Source: Halospina sp040196175 (GTDB taxonomy: Bacteria > Pseudomonadota > Gammaproteobacteria > Pseudomonadales > Oleiphilaceae). Taken from it: 64,000 bases of DNA. Shown in pieces: positions 35,754-44,273 of the stretch. Both the position numbers and the translations under genes were made by a program. The notes beneath the pieces are model-generated. The model ran no database searches and had not been told where the DNA came from. It saw only the letters and a program-made list of their open reading frames with translations. Every line of letters starts with the position of its first letter. The first letter of the stretch is position 1. The stretch covers positions 248,001 to 312,000 of the forward strand of contig NZ_JBEFNF010000001.1 of NCBI RefSeq assembly GCF_040196175.1, written 5' to 3'.

Positions 35754-36524
35754 TCAGGCCGGCTCCTCACCGTTACGCAGGGTCAGGACCTCGTAACCCG
35801 CGGCGGTCACCAGCACTGTGTGCTCCCATTGAGCGGACAGTTTGCGGTCCCGGGTAACCACTGTCCAGCCATCCGGCAGAACCTTGCTGTGGCGCTTGCC
35901 CTGGTTAACCATCGGCTCGATCGTAAAGGTCATGCCCTCTTGTAGTTCGAGTCCTGTACCAGCCTTGCCAAAGTGCATGACCTGGGGCTCTTCGTGGAAG
36001 CCCTGACCGATACCGTGGCCGCAGTACTCGCGCACGATGCTGTAGTGGTTGGACTCGGCATGTTTCTGGATGGCGGCACCAATATCACCGAGTTTGGCGC
36101 CTGGGCGCACCATTTCGATGCCACGGAAAAGACATTCCCGGGTGACACGGTTGAGCCGCTCGGCCGCAGGGTTGGCTTTGCCGGCGACGAACATCTTGCT
36201 GGTGTCGCCGTGATAGCCGTCCTTGATGACGGTGACATCAATATTGAGAATGTCGCCATTCTTCAGAACCTTTTTCTCACTGGGTATGCCGTGACAGATC
36301 ACCTGGTTGACGGAGATGCACACAGACTTGGGGAAGCCCTTGTAGTTCAGCGGCGCCGGGGTGGCCTCGTGTCCAACAATGTACTCGTGGCAGAGCCGGT
36401 CGAGTTCCTCCGTGCTCACACCCGGTGCGATGTGCTCACCAATCATCTCCAGGACACTGGCGGCCAGCCGCCCGGCTGCCCGCATCTTTTCGATTTCCTC
36501 AGCCGATTTGATCTGAACGCTCAT
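35754..36524 (-). CDS. map: Methionine aminopeptidase, type I
   Basis: Removes the initiator methionine from nascent proteins. All five metal ligands of the 256-residue enzyme are in place: D96, D107, H170, E203 and E234, with H79 also conserved. It is divergent from rpsB, as in most Gammaproteobacteria, and heads the leftward operon with glnD. Confidence 0.97.
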   Translation of the reverse strand: MSVQIKSAEEIEKMRAAGRLAASVLEMIGEHIAPGVSTEELDRLCHEYIVGHEATPAPLNYKGFPKSVCISVNQVICHGIPSEKKVLKNGDILNIDVTVIKDGYHGDTSKMFVAGKANPAAERLNRVTRECLFRGIEMVRPGAKLGDIGAAIQKHAESNHYSIVREYCGHGIGQGFHEEPQVMHFGKAGTGLELQEGMTFTIEPMVNQGKRHSKVLPDGWTVVTRDRKLSAQWEHTVLVTAAGYEVLTLRNGEEPA

Positions 36525-36665
36525 GCCGCACTCACAGTCTGTTGATTCAAAGGGGTGTTATTCTACCGACTCACGCCCCTGGATTGAACCTACCTGAAGA
36601 TCCGGAATAAGTCGCCGTTACACCGGGTTTGTTCGGCGGCGTAACTTCCTTTCAGGCGCGTTTTA

Positions 36666-36683
36666 TGGTAAAAAATGCGCGCC
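36666..36683 (+). promoter_or_regulatory. Extended -10 promoter of rpsB with GC-rich discriminator
   Basis: TG at 36666-36667, one base, then TAAAAA as -10, followed by the discriminator GCGCGCC (36677-36683). An extended -10 and GC-rich discriminator are typical of stringently controlled ribosomal-protein promoters. No good -35 is visible. Confidence 0.5.
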
Positions 36684-36721
36684 TCTGCGGGGATGAACCG
36701 GCAGCGGTAAAATCAAATACA

Positions 36722-36800
36722 CACACGCATCGGCACATTGTCCCGGGTGCTCCGAGAGCCGGGTGGCTTCGGGGTCGGATAATGGGGTGCGTGGAGGCGT
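36722..36800 (+). promoter_or_regulatory. Candidate structured rpsB leader (S2 autoregulation)
   Basis: The roughly 140-base rpsB 5' UTR contains CACGCA (36724-36729) complementary to TGCGTG (36788-36793), closing over an inner GC-rich hairpin region around CCCGGG...CCGGG (36732-36763). A conserved rpsB leader mediating S2 feedback is known in Gammaproteobacteria; that this is its equivalent is inferred from position and pairing. Confidence 0.45.
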
Positions 36801-36826
36801 AACCCAACCAGAAAAAGGTGATTACC

Positions 36827-37576
36827 ATGGCACAGGTTAGTATGCGCGACCTGCTCAAAGCGGGCGCACACTTCGGGCACCAGACACGCTACTGGAACCC
36901 GAAGATGGGCAAGTACATCTTCGGCGCGCGCAACAAGATCCACATTATCAACCTCGAACACACGGTTCCGGCTCTCAATCAGGCGCTCAGCCAGGCGCAG
37001 AAAATGGCTGAGAACAAGAACCAGATCCTGTTCGTCGGCACCAAGCGGTCCGCGAGCAAGATCGTGAAGGAAGAAGCTGAACGCTGCGGCATGCCCTTTG
37101 TCAACCATCGCTGGCTGGGCGGCATGCTCACGAACTATAAGACCATCCGTAATTCCATCCGCCGCTACCGTGACCTTGAGCAACAGGACCAGGACGGCAC
37201 CCTGGATAAGCTGACCAAGAAGGAAGCGCTGGACCATCGTCGCGAGATGGAAAAGCTGGATCGTCATATCGGTGGCATCAAGGATATGGGTGGCCTGCCG
37301 GACGCGCTTTTTGTGATTGACGTGGACCACGAGGACATCGCCATCAAGGAAGCCAACAAGCTGGGCATCCCGGTGATCGGCGTGGTGGACACCAACAGCG
37401 ATCCCAAGGGCGTTGATGTAGTCATCCCGGGTAATGATGACGCCATCCGGGCAGTACAGATCTACGTGCGCGCCGTTGCCGATGCTGTGATTGAAGGCAA
37501 GCAGGCCGGCGGTGGTGCCGCAGACGAGTTTGTTGAAGTCAGCGAAGAGGAACAGCAGACGCCGGCGGCTGAATAA
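36827..37576 (+). CDS. rpsB: 30S ribosomal protein S2
   Basis: A 249-residue S2 with the family opening VSMRDLLKAGAHFGHQTRYW, then FVNHRWLGGMLTN and PDALFVIDVDHE. The ATG at 36827 is chosen over an in-frame start at 36818 because AAGG lies just upstream of it and MAQVSMRD is the conserved N-terminus. First gene of the long rightward operon. Confidence 0.97.
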   Translation: MAQVSMRDLLKAGAHFGHQTRYWNPKMGKYIFGARNKIHIINLEHTVPALNQALSQAQKMAENKNQILFVGTKRSASKIVKEEAERCGMPFVNHRWLGGMLTNYKTIRNSIRRYRDLEQQDQDGTLDKLTKKEALDHRREMEKLDRHIGGIKDMGGLPDALFVIDVDHEDIAIKEANKLGIPVIGVVDTNSDPKGVDVVIPGNDDAIRAVQIYVRAVADAVIEGKQAGGGAADEFVEVSEEEQQTPAAE

Positions 37577-37629
37577 GCCGCAGCTCTGGATGTGGAAATA
37601 ACCGAATTGATACAAGTGGGGAACAGATA

Positions 37630-38490
37630 ATGGCTGCAATCTCTGCCGCACAGGTTAAAGAGCTGCGTGAGCGCACGGGCCTGGGCATGATGGAATGCAA
37701 GAAGGCGCTGGTGGAGGCGGAAGGCGACGTCGAAACGGCGATCAGTGATCTGCGGAAAAATTCCGGCCTCAAGGCTGCCAAAAAGGCGGGTCGTACCGCC
37801 GCTGAAGGTGTTGTGCGCCTGAAGGTCGCCGATGATGCAAGCGTTGGCATGATGGTGGAGGTTAACTCAGAAACAGACTTTGTCGCGCGTGACGAAGGGT
37901 TTCTGGCGTTTGCGGATCGCGTGCTCGATGCTGCGTATCAGAATGGCGAAACCGATATCGAAAAGCTCGTTGTTGACGACCTCGAGAAGGAACGTGAAGA
38001 ACTGGTTCAGAAGATCGGTGAAAACATCACTGTCCGCCGTGCTGTCTGTGTTAAGGGTGAAGCCGTTGGTGGCTATGTCCACTCCAACAACGGCATGGGT
38101 GCACTGGTCGTTCTGACGGGCGGCTCCGGAGAGCTGGCGCGGGATCTGGCTATGCATGTAACGGCCGTGAATCCGCGCGTGGCAACGCCGGATGACATGC
38201 CTGAGGACGAGGTCGAGAAAGAGCGCCAGGTGATCCGTTCGCAGCCTGATATGGAAGGCAAAAAGCCGGAAATCGTCGAGAAGATGATGACGGGCCGGAT
38301 CCAGAAATTCCTGAAGGAGAACAGTCTCGTTGAGCAGGGATTCGTGAAGAATCCGGAGCAGTCCGTGAAAGACCTGCTTAACGAGCACGGTGCCGAAATT
38401 ATCAGCTTTGTGCGCTATGAAGTGGGAGAAGGCATCCAGAAGGAAGAGTCGGACTTCGCCTCCGAGGTTGCGGCGCAACTCGGCGACTGA
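37630..38490 (+). CDS. tsf: Translation elongation factor Ts
   Basis: Nucleotide-exchange factor for EF-Tu, 286 residues. The UBA-like N-terminus VKELRERTGLGMMECKKAL, the core EVNSETDFVARDEGF and a C-terminal coiled-coil region are all standard. It follows rpsB by 53 bases, as in nearly all bacteria. Confidence 0.97.
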   Translation: MAAISAAQVKELRERTGLGMMECKKALVEAEGDVETAISDLRKNSGLKAAKKAGRTAAEGVVRLKVADDASVGMMVEVNSETDFVARDEGFLAFADRVLDAAYQNGETDIEKLVVDDLEKEREELVQKIGENITVRRAVCVKGEAVGGYVHSNNGMGALVVLTGGSGELARDLAMHVTAVNPRVATPDDMPEDEVEKERQVIRSQPDMEGKKPEIVEKMMTGRIQKFLKENSLVEQGFVKNPEQSVKDLLNEHGAEIISFVRYEVGEGIQKEESDFASEVAAQLGD

Positions 38491-38608
38491 GCATTGCGTC
38501 CAGGCGGGGTGCCCCGTCATCGATTCGGGCCGCATCTTCCGGCGTTTGACGCGTTCGGGGAGTTGCGGCCGGTTTGTATACAGAATACCGGTCAGGAGAT
38601 GACAGACC

Positions 38609-39343
38609 ATGCCCCCCCAGAGTACGACTCAGATCCGATACAAACGCGTTCTGCTCAAGCTCAGCGGCGAGGCCCTGATCGGTGATCACGAATTCGGGAT
38701 CGATCCCAAGGTTCTTGACCGCATGGCGGCTGAAATTGACTCGCTGGTCAGCATTGGCGTTCAGGTGGCCATTGTCATTGGTGGCGGTAATCTGTTCCGC
38801 GGCGCTGTGTTGAGTGAGGCGGGTATGGACCGCGTCACCGGCGATCACATGGGGATGCTTGCTACCATGATGAATGGACTGGCCATGCGGGACGCGCTTG
38901 AGCGGTCCAATATCCAGAGCCGGGTGATGTCAGCCATTCCAATGAGTGGCATCGTGGAGCATTACGACCGCCGGGAGGCCATGCGTGACCTTAAGGGTGG
39001 CGATGTGATGGTTTTTACCGCGGGTACCGGCAATCCGTTTTTTACTACTGATTCCGCAGCATGCCTGCGTGCCATCGAAATCGATGCCGATGTGGTGCTC
39101 AAGGCAACCAAAGTGGATGGTGTTTACAATGACGACCCGGTCTCCAATCCGGAGGCGTTTAAGTATGATCGGCTGACCTACGATGAAGTGTTGCAGAGCC
39201 GTTTGGGGGTGATGGATCTCACGGCCATCTGCCTGTGTCGTGACCACAATATGCCCGTGCGTGTGTTCAATATGGGCAAGCCGGGGGTGCTACGTGACAT
39301 TGCCATCGGTGGCAACGAAGGAACACTCATTGAAGAAGCCTGA
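38609..39343 (+). CDS. pyrH: UMP kinase
   Basis: Hexameric amino-acid-kinase-fold enzyme forming UDP, 244 residues. Conserved blocks: RVLLKLSGEAL, IVIGGGNLFRG, FTAGTGNPFFTTDSAA and the KVDGVYNDDP uridine-nucleotide region. It is separated from tsf by 118 bases that may hold an additional promoter, though no convincing one is visible. Confidence 0.97.
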   Translation: MPPQSTTQIRYKRVLLKLSGEALIGDHEFGIDPKVLDRMAAEIDSLVSIGVQVAIVIGGGNLFRGAVLSEAGMDRVTGDHMGMLATMMNGLAMRDALERSNIQSRVMSAIPMSGIVEHYDRREAMRDLKGGDVMVFTAGTGNPFFTTDSAACLRAIEIDADVVLKATKVDGVYNDDPVSNPEAFKYDRLTYDEVLQSRLGVMDLTAICLCRDHNMPVRVFNMGKPGVLRDIAIGGNEGTLIEEA

Positions 39344-39360
39344 ACAAAGGGGCGGAAACC

Positions 39361-39918
39361 GTGTTAGACGAGCTTAAGCAAGACACTGAACAACGAATGC
39401 ACAAGGCGGTTGAATCCGTTAGCAAGGCCTTTGCGCGCATCCGCACCGGGCGGGCCCACCCGAGCATCCTGGATGATGTGCAGGTTGAATACTATGGCAT
39501 GGATACGCCGCTCAAGCAGCTGGCCAATGTGTCCGCCGAGGATAGCCGGACACTCGCTGTCTCGCCTTATGAGAAGAAGCTGGCGCCCAAGATCGAGAAG
39601 GCCATCATGAAAGCGGATCTGGGCCTCAATCCGGCAACGACGGGCGAGGTGGTCCGGGTGCCGATGCCTACCCTGACTGAAGATACGCGTAAGGAATACG
39701 TGCGTCATGCGCGTAATGAAGCTGAACAGGGGCGGGTTGCAGTGCGCGGTGTGCGCCGGGATGTGAACAGTGACATCAAGGAACTGCTCAAGGAAAAGGA
39801 AATCACCGAAGACGAAGAAAAGAAGGCCGAAAACGAGATTCAGAAGCTTACAGACAAGTACGTTGCCAAGATCGATGAGCTTCTCAAGGAAAAGGAAAGC
39901 GACCTGATGGCCATTTGA
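39361..39918 (+). CDS. frr: Ribosome recycling factor
   Basis: A 185-residue factor that splits post-termination ribosomes with EF-G. The family's RIRTGRAHPSILDDVQVEYYG and the helical C-terminal half are present. Translation starts at GTG, preceded by GGGGCGGA, 17 bases after the pyrH stop. Confidence 0.97.
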   Translation: MLDELKQDTEQRMHKAVESVSKAFARIRTGRAHPSILDDVQVEYYGMDTPLKQLANVSAEDSRTLAVSPYEKKLAPKIEKAIMKADLGLNPATTGEVVRVPMPTLTEDTRKEYVRHARNEAEQGRVAVRGVRRDVNSDIKELLKEKEITEDEEKKAENEIQKLTDKYVAKIDELLKEKESDLMAI

Positions 39919-39940
39919 GGCCGGGTGCCCAGGGGCAAGC

Positions 39941-40726
39941 ATGACCGAGACGGAACAGGAAACGGCCATACCGCCGCTGGCTGGCTGTCCGCGCCATGTG
40001 GCGGTGATTATGGATGGCAACAACCGCTGGGCCCGTGCTCGTGGTCAGCGCGGTATGAGCGGCCATAGGGCAGGGGTGAAGTCTGTGCGGGCAGCGATTG
40101 AGACATGCGGTAAATCCGGTGTCGAGATTCTCACCGTGTTCGCGTTCAGCAGCGAGAACTGGCGGCGCCCGAAAGACGAAGTGAGCGCCCTGATGACGCT
40201 GTTCCTGCGGTCGCTGCGCAAGGAAGTAAGGCGGCTGCGGGAAAACAACATCCGCCTGTCGTTCATTGGTAACCGTGAGCGTTTCAGCCATACGCTTCAG
40301 CAGCATATGGCGAGGGCGGAACAGGAAACAGCGCACTGCGAGGGTATGGAGCTGGTGGTCGCTGCGGATTATGGCGGTCATTGGGATATGACCCAGGCAA
40401 GCCGGCGAATCGCTGAAGACGTGGCGTCAGGCCGTCTCCGTCCGGACGAGGTGAACGAGGACCTGGTGCAGCAGTACATTAGTCTTGGTGATCGACCGAT
40501 GCCGGATCTGCTGATCCGTACTGGCGGTGAACAGCGCATCAGTAACTTTCTGCTGTGGCAGTTTGCTTATACAGAATTCTATTTCTCGCCGCTGTATTGG
40601 CCTGATTTCCAGCATTCTGCCATGCGCGAGGCACTGGAGAACTTTGCCGGTCGCCAGCGCCGTTTTGGTCAGACCGGTGAACAGGTGGCGGCTGAACCAG
40701 CCCTGGCGCAGACCCGCTATGCATAA
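39941..40726 (+). CDS. uppS: Undecaprenyl diphosphate synthase
   Basis: Makes the C55 lipid carrier for peptidoglycan and O-antigen by cis-prenyl transfer from IPP. The 261-residue enzyme has HVAVIMDGNNRWAR with the catalytic D25 and the conserved RTGGEQRISNFLLWQ and FYFSPLYWPDF blocks. It sits in the standard frr-uppS-cdsA order. Confidence 0.96.
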   Translation: MTETEQETAIPPLAGCPRHVAVIMDGNNRWARARGQRGMSGHRAGVKSVRAAIETCGKSGVEILTVFAFSSENWRRPKDEVSALMTLFLRSLRKEVRRLRENNIRLSFIGNRERFSHTLQQHMARAEQETAHCEGMELVVAADYGGHWDMTQASRRIAEDVASGRLRPDEVNEDLVQQYISLGDRPMPDLLIRTGGEQRISNFLLWQFAYTEFYFSPLYWPDFQHSAMREALENFAGRQRRFGQTGEQVAAEPALAQTRYA

Positions 40727-40735
40727 GGGGGCGCG

Positions 40736-41572
40736 GTGCTGAAACAGCGAGTGATTACAGCGCTAGTCCTGGCACCCATTGTGCTGGGCGGTGTCTTTAT
40801 GCTGCCCCCCGAAGGGTTTGCCGTCTTTACCGGCGCCCTGCTGGCTATTGCTGGTTGGGAATGGGCCAATCTGTCCGGCTTTGTGGGGGGCGTGCAACGC
40901 TGGGTCTTCGCCCTGGTGCTTATTGCGATCATGGGCGTGTGTAAGGCGTTGCCTGTGGTGCCGCTTCTGGGCGTGATGGCGGCGTTCTGGCTGTTGGTGA
41001 CTGGTCTGGTGGTCGCTTATCCCCGAGCTACAGCGCTCTGGGAGCCCCGACCTGTGCGCCTGGCCTTTGGCGGGCTGGCGCTTGTTGGAGCCTGGTTGGC
41101 GTTGAATCACTTGCGTGGCGGTGAACTCGTTCTTGGGCATACCGGGAATAATCTGCTGCTGATCCTGTATACGTTGCTGATGGTCTGGGGGGCGGATATC
41201 GGAGCTTATTTCGCTGGTCGGGCTTTCGGGCGGCGCAAGCTGGCACCCGCGGTCAGTCCGGGTAAGACCTGGGCCGGCGTCTGGGGGGGGGTTGCAGTAG
41301 TGGCCGTGCTGGCACTGGCAATCAGCTGTTGGCTTGACCTGGCTGCCACGGTGGTGATTCAGTTGCTGCTTGTGTCGCTGTTGACCGCGCTCGCTTCGGT
41401 GTTGGGCGACCTGTTTGAGAGCATGCTCAAGCGCCACCGCGATATCAAGGACAGCAGTCAGCTTCTGCCAGGCCATGGCGGCGTATTGGATCGTATTGAC
41501 AGCCTCTTGGTCGCGATCCCGGTACTGGCGTCCTGTTTCACTCTTTTGGGCTGGCTGACGCCAGTTCAGTAA
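40736..41572 (+). CDS. cdsA: Phosphatidate cytidylyltransferase
   Basis: Inner-membrane enzyme making CDP-diacylglycerol, 278 residues with about eight hydrophobic segments. The C-terminal KDSSQLLPGHGGVLDRIDS is the CDS signature. It starts at GTG with AGGGGG upstream, ten bases after uppS. Confidence 0.95.
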   Translation: MLKQRVITALVLAPIVLGGVFMLPPEGFAVFTGALLAIAGWEWANLSGFVGGVQRWVFALVLIAIMGVCKALPVVPLLGVMAAFWLLVTGLVVAYPRATALWEPRPVRLAFGGLALVGAWLALNHLRGGELVLGHTGNNLLLILYTLLMVWGADIGAYFAGRAFGRRKLAPAVSPGKTWAGVWGGVAVVAVLALAISCWLDLAATVVIQLLLVSLLTALASVLGDLFESMLKRHRDIKDSSQLLPGHGGVLDRIDSLLVAIPVLASCFTLLGWLTPVQ

Positions 41573-41597
41573 CGCTTCGATACGGACTGGAACCCGG

Positions 41598-42791
41598 ATG
41601 GGTGAAACCTCACCACAGACCCTGACCATACTCGGCGCTACGGGTTCGATTGGCACCAGTACGCTCGACGTTGTTGCACGTCACCCAGACCGTTTCCACG
41701 TCCACGCGTTGAGCGCCCACGCCAATGTGGAAGGGCTTGCCGATCTGTGTCGCCGGTTTCGCCCGCAGCTTGCGGTGATCAGTGATCCATCACGGGAGCA
41801 AGCCCTCCGCGAGGCCCTGAGTGATCTCGCAATTACTGTCCTCAGCGGTGAGTCCGGCCTTTGCGAGGCCGCCTCAGCTGAAGTCGTGGATACGGTTATG
41901 GCCTCCATTGTGGGGGCGGCAGGTCTCACTCCGACCATGGCGGCCATCGAGCAGGGCAAGCGGGTGCTGCTGGCCAACAAAGAAGCCCTCGTGATGTCCG
42001 GAGGGCTTTTCATGGAGGCTGTCGAGCGCCACGGCGCAACACTTCTGCCAATCGACTCTGAACACAATGCTATTTTTCAGTGCCTGCCGCGCGCTGGTGC
42101 GGGTGTCAGAGAGTCTGGTGTCACGCGTATCCTGCTGACCGCTTCCGGGGGGCCCTTCCGGACAACCCCGGCTTTGGAGCTTGAAAACGTGGGCCCGAAC
42201 CAAGCCTGTGCTCATCCCAACTGGGCCATGGGGCGTAAAATCTCTGTGGATTCAGCAACCCTGATGAATAAAGGGCTGGAGCTGATTGAGGCGTGCTGGT
42301 TGTTCGGAACGACCCCGGAGCATGTTCAGGTGCATGTGCATCCCGAAAGCATCATTCATTCAATGGTCGAATATCGTGACGGTTCTGTGCTTGCCCAGCT
42401 CGCAAGCCCGGACATGCGCACTCCAATAGCGAATGCATTGGCCTGGCCGGAGCGTATTGACGCGGGCGTGGCACCGCTGGATCTGTTTGAGCTGGCCTCT
42501 TTCCATTTTGAGCGTCCGGACCTTGAGCGGTTTCCGGCTTTGCGTTTGGCTGCCGAGGCCTTCCGCGCAGGGGGCACAGCGCCAGCCATCCTGAATGCAG
42601 CCAATGAAGTCGCGGTGGATGCCTTCCTGTCGGGTCGTATCGGCTTTACCCGTATTTCAGGTCTGGTGGAAGAGGCGTTGGCGGCACTTACCCCACATCC
42701 TGTGGACGGCATTGAGGCGGTTATGGCCTGTGACACCCGCGCCCGGGAATGGGCCATGAACCGTCTCAATACCATGGAGATTTCCTCATGA
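41598..42791 (+). CDS. dxr: 1-deoxy-D-xylulose 5-phosphate reductoisomerase
   Basis: First committed step of the MEP isoprenoid pathway, 397 residues. Motifs: NADPH-binding LGATGSIGTSTLDV, LANKEALVMSGG, and the metal/substrate site LPIDSEHNAIFQ. Its stop overlaps the rseP start as ATGA, a conserved coupling. Confidence 0.96.
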   Translation: MGETSPQTLTILGATGSIGTSTLDVVARHPDRFHVHALSAHANVEGLADLCRRFRPQLAVISDPSREQALREALSDLAITVLSGESGLCEAASAEVVDTVMASIVGAAGLTPTMAAIEQGKRVLLANKEALVMSGGLFMEAVERHGATLLPIDSEHNAIFQCLPRAGAGVRESGVTRILLTASGGPFRTTPALELENVGPNQACAHPNWAMGRKISVDSATLMNKGLELIEACWLFGTTPEHVQVHVHPESIIHSMVEYRDGSVLAQLASPDMRTPIANALAWPERIDAGVAPLDLFELASFHFERPDLERFPALRLAAEAFRAGGTAPAILNAANEVAVDAFLSGRIGFTRISGLVEEALAALTPHPVDGIEAVMACDTRAREWAMNRLNTMEISS

Positions 42792-44137
42792 GCGTGATCC
42801 AGACTGTTCTGGCGTTGATTGTCACTCTCGGCATCCTGGTCACGGTGCATGAATTCGGGCATTTCTGGGTCGCCCGTCGCCTTGGTATCCGGGTGCTGCG
42901 CTTTTCCGTTGGTTTCGGCAGGCCGCTTTTCATGCGGCGTGACCGTCATGGCACCGAATTCGCGCTGGCTGCGATCCCTCTCGGTGGCTATGTGAAGATG
43001 CTGGACGAGCGCGAGGGCGAGGTTCCGGAGGCGGAGAAGCATCTGGCCTTCAATCGCCAGACACCACCGCGGCGCATTGCCGTGGCGGCAGCCGGGCCGA
43101 TTGCCAATTTCATTTTCGCGGTTTTTGCCTACTGGCTTCTGGCTGTGATTGGTTTTTCCACACTGGCTCCTGTCATAGGCGAGGTTGAGCCGGAAACACC
43201 GGCGCAACGCATGGCGCTTGAGTCCGGTATGGAGGTACTGGAAGTTGATGGCCGACAGACTCCCTCCTGGCGTCACGTGGGTATGGCGCTGCTTCAGCGG
43301 GCTGGCGAGCAGGGTGAGATCAGCCTGACTCTGGAGCAGGAAGACCGCAGACTGGAGCGCAGTACCCGCCTGCAGGGCTGGCTGGGCGGCGCTCGGGATC
43401 CAAATCCGGTGCGCGAGTTCGGCATTGAGCCCTGGCGGCCTGACATTCCACCTGTTCTGGGCGAAATTCGGCCCGGGTCGCCCGCTGAGCAAGCGGGCCT
43501 GCAATCGGGGGATCGCGTTGTAGCGGTGAACGATGAGCCAGTGGCGGACTGGTTTGCACTGGTCAAGCGTATACGCGCTGCGCCTGGCGAATCCCTGTCG
43601 CTCCGGCTCGAGCGTGATGGGAGCGAACGCACGGTTACTGTGACACCAGCTGTTGAAACGGGTGGTGAGGGTGAGTCCATCGGGCGTATCGGGGCGGGCG
43701 TTCAGTCAGTGTCCTGGCCTGACGAGATGCGGCGCCAGACCCAGCTTGGCCCGATTCGTGCTGTGCCTGAGGCATTCAGCCATTTCTGGAACGATACCCG
43801 CACGACCCTGGTGGCAGTGGGTAAGATGGCCAACGGGTTGCTTTCCGTGCGCAACATCAGTGGTCCCATCACAATCGCGCGTGTGGCTGAGACAACGGTT
43901 ACTACCGGTTTCGAGTCCTTTGTGAGGTTTCTGGCGTATCTGAGCATCAGCCTGGGTATCGTCAATCTGTTGCCAATTCCCATTCTCGATGGTGGGCACA
44001 TTTTGTTCTACGCGTGGGAATGGGGGCGTGGGCGCCCTGTGTCAGAGGCGGTACAAGGGCTTTGGCTGCGGCTTGGTCTGTTGCTGATCGCCATGTTGAC
44101 GGTGTTTGCGCTTTACAATGACGTACTCCGGTTGTAA
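42788..44137 (+). CDS. rseP: Site-2 protease RseP
   Basis: Intramembrane zinc metalloprotease that cleaves RseA-type anti-sigma factors in the envelope stress response. The 449-residue protein shows HEFGH (21-25) in the first membrane helix, two PDZ domains (about 110-280) and the third ligand motif LPIPILDGGH near the C-terminus. The ATG at 42788 overlaps the dxr stop; the longer frame upstream is inside dxr. Confidence 0.96.
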   Translation: MSVIQTVLALIVTLGILVTVHEFGHFWVARRLGIRVLRFSVGFGRPLFMRRDRHGTEFALAAIPLGGYVKMLDEREGEVPEAEKHLAFNRQTPPRRIAVAAAGPIANFIFAVFAYWLLAVIGFSTLAPVIGEVEPETPAQRMALESGMEVLEVDGRQTPSWRHVGMALLQRAGEQGEISLTLEQEDRRLERSTRLQGWLGGARDPNPVREFGIEPWRPDIPPVLGEIRPGSPAEQAGLQSGDRVVAVNDEPVADWFALVKRIRAAPGESLSLRLERDGSERTVTVTPAVETGGEGESIGRIGAGVQSVSWPDEMRRQTQLGPIRAVPEAFSHFWNDTRTTLVAVGKMANGLLSVRNISGPITIARVAETTVTTGFESFVRFLAYLSISLGIVNLLPIPILDGGHILFYAWEWGRGRPVSEAVQGLWLRLGLLLIAMLTVFALYNDVLRL

Positions 44138-44273
44138 GAATTGCCCGGCTTTATCGGCGCCCTGTCGCCATGACATTTCCGTAATGGGGCGGTTTGTTCG
44201 GCAAGCTGATGCTATCCGTTAGGCTGAAGCCCCTGTTTTTCAAGTCACGCGATCAAAGGCATTTAGCGAATCC

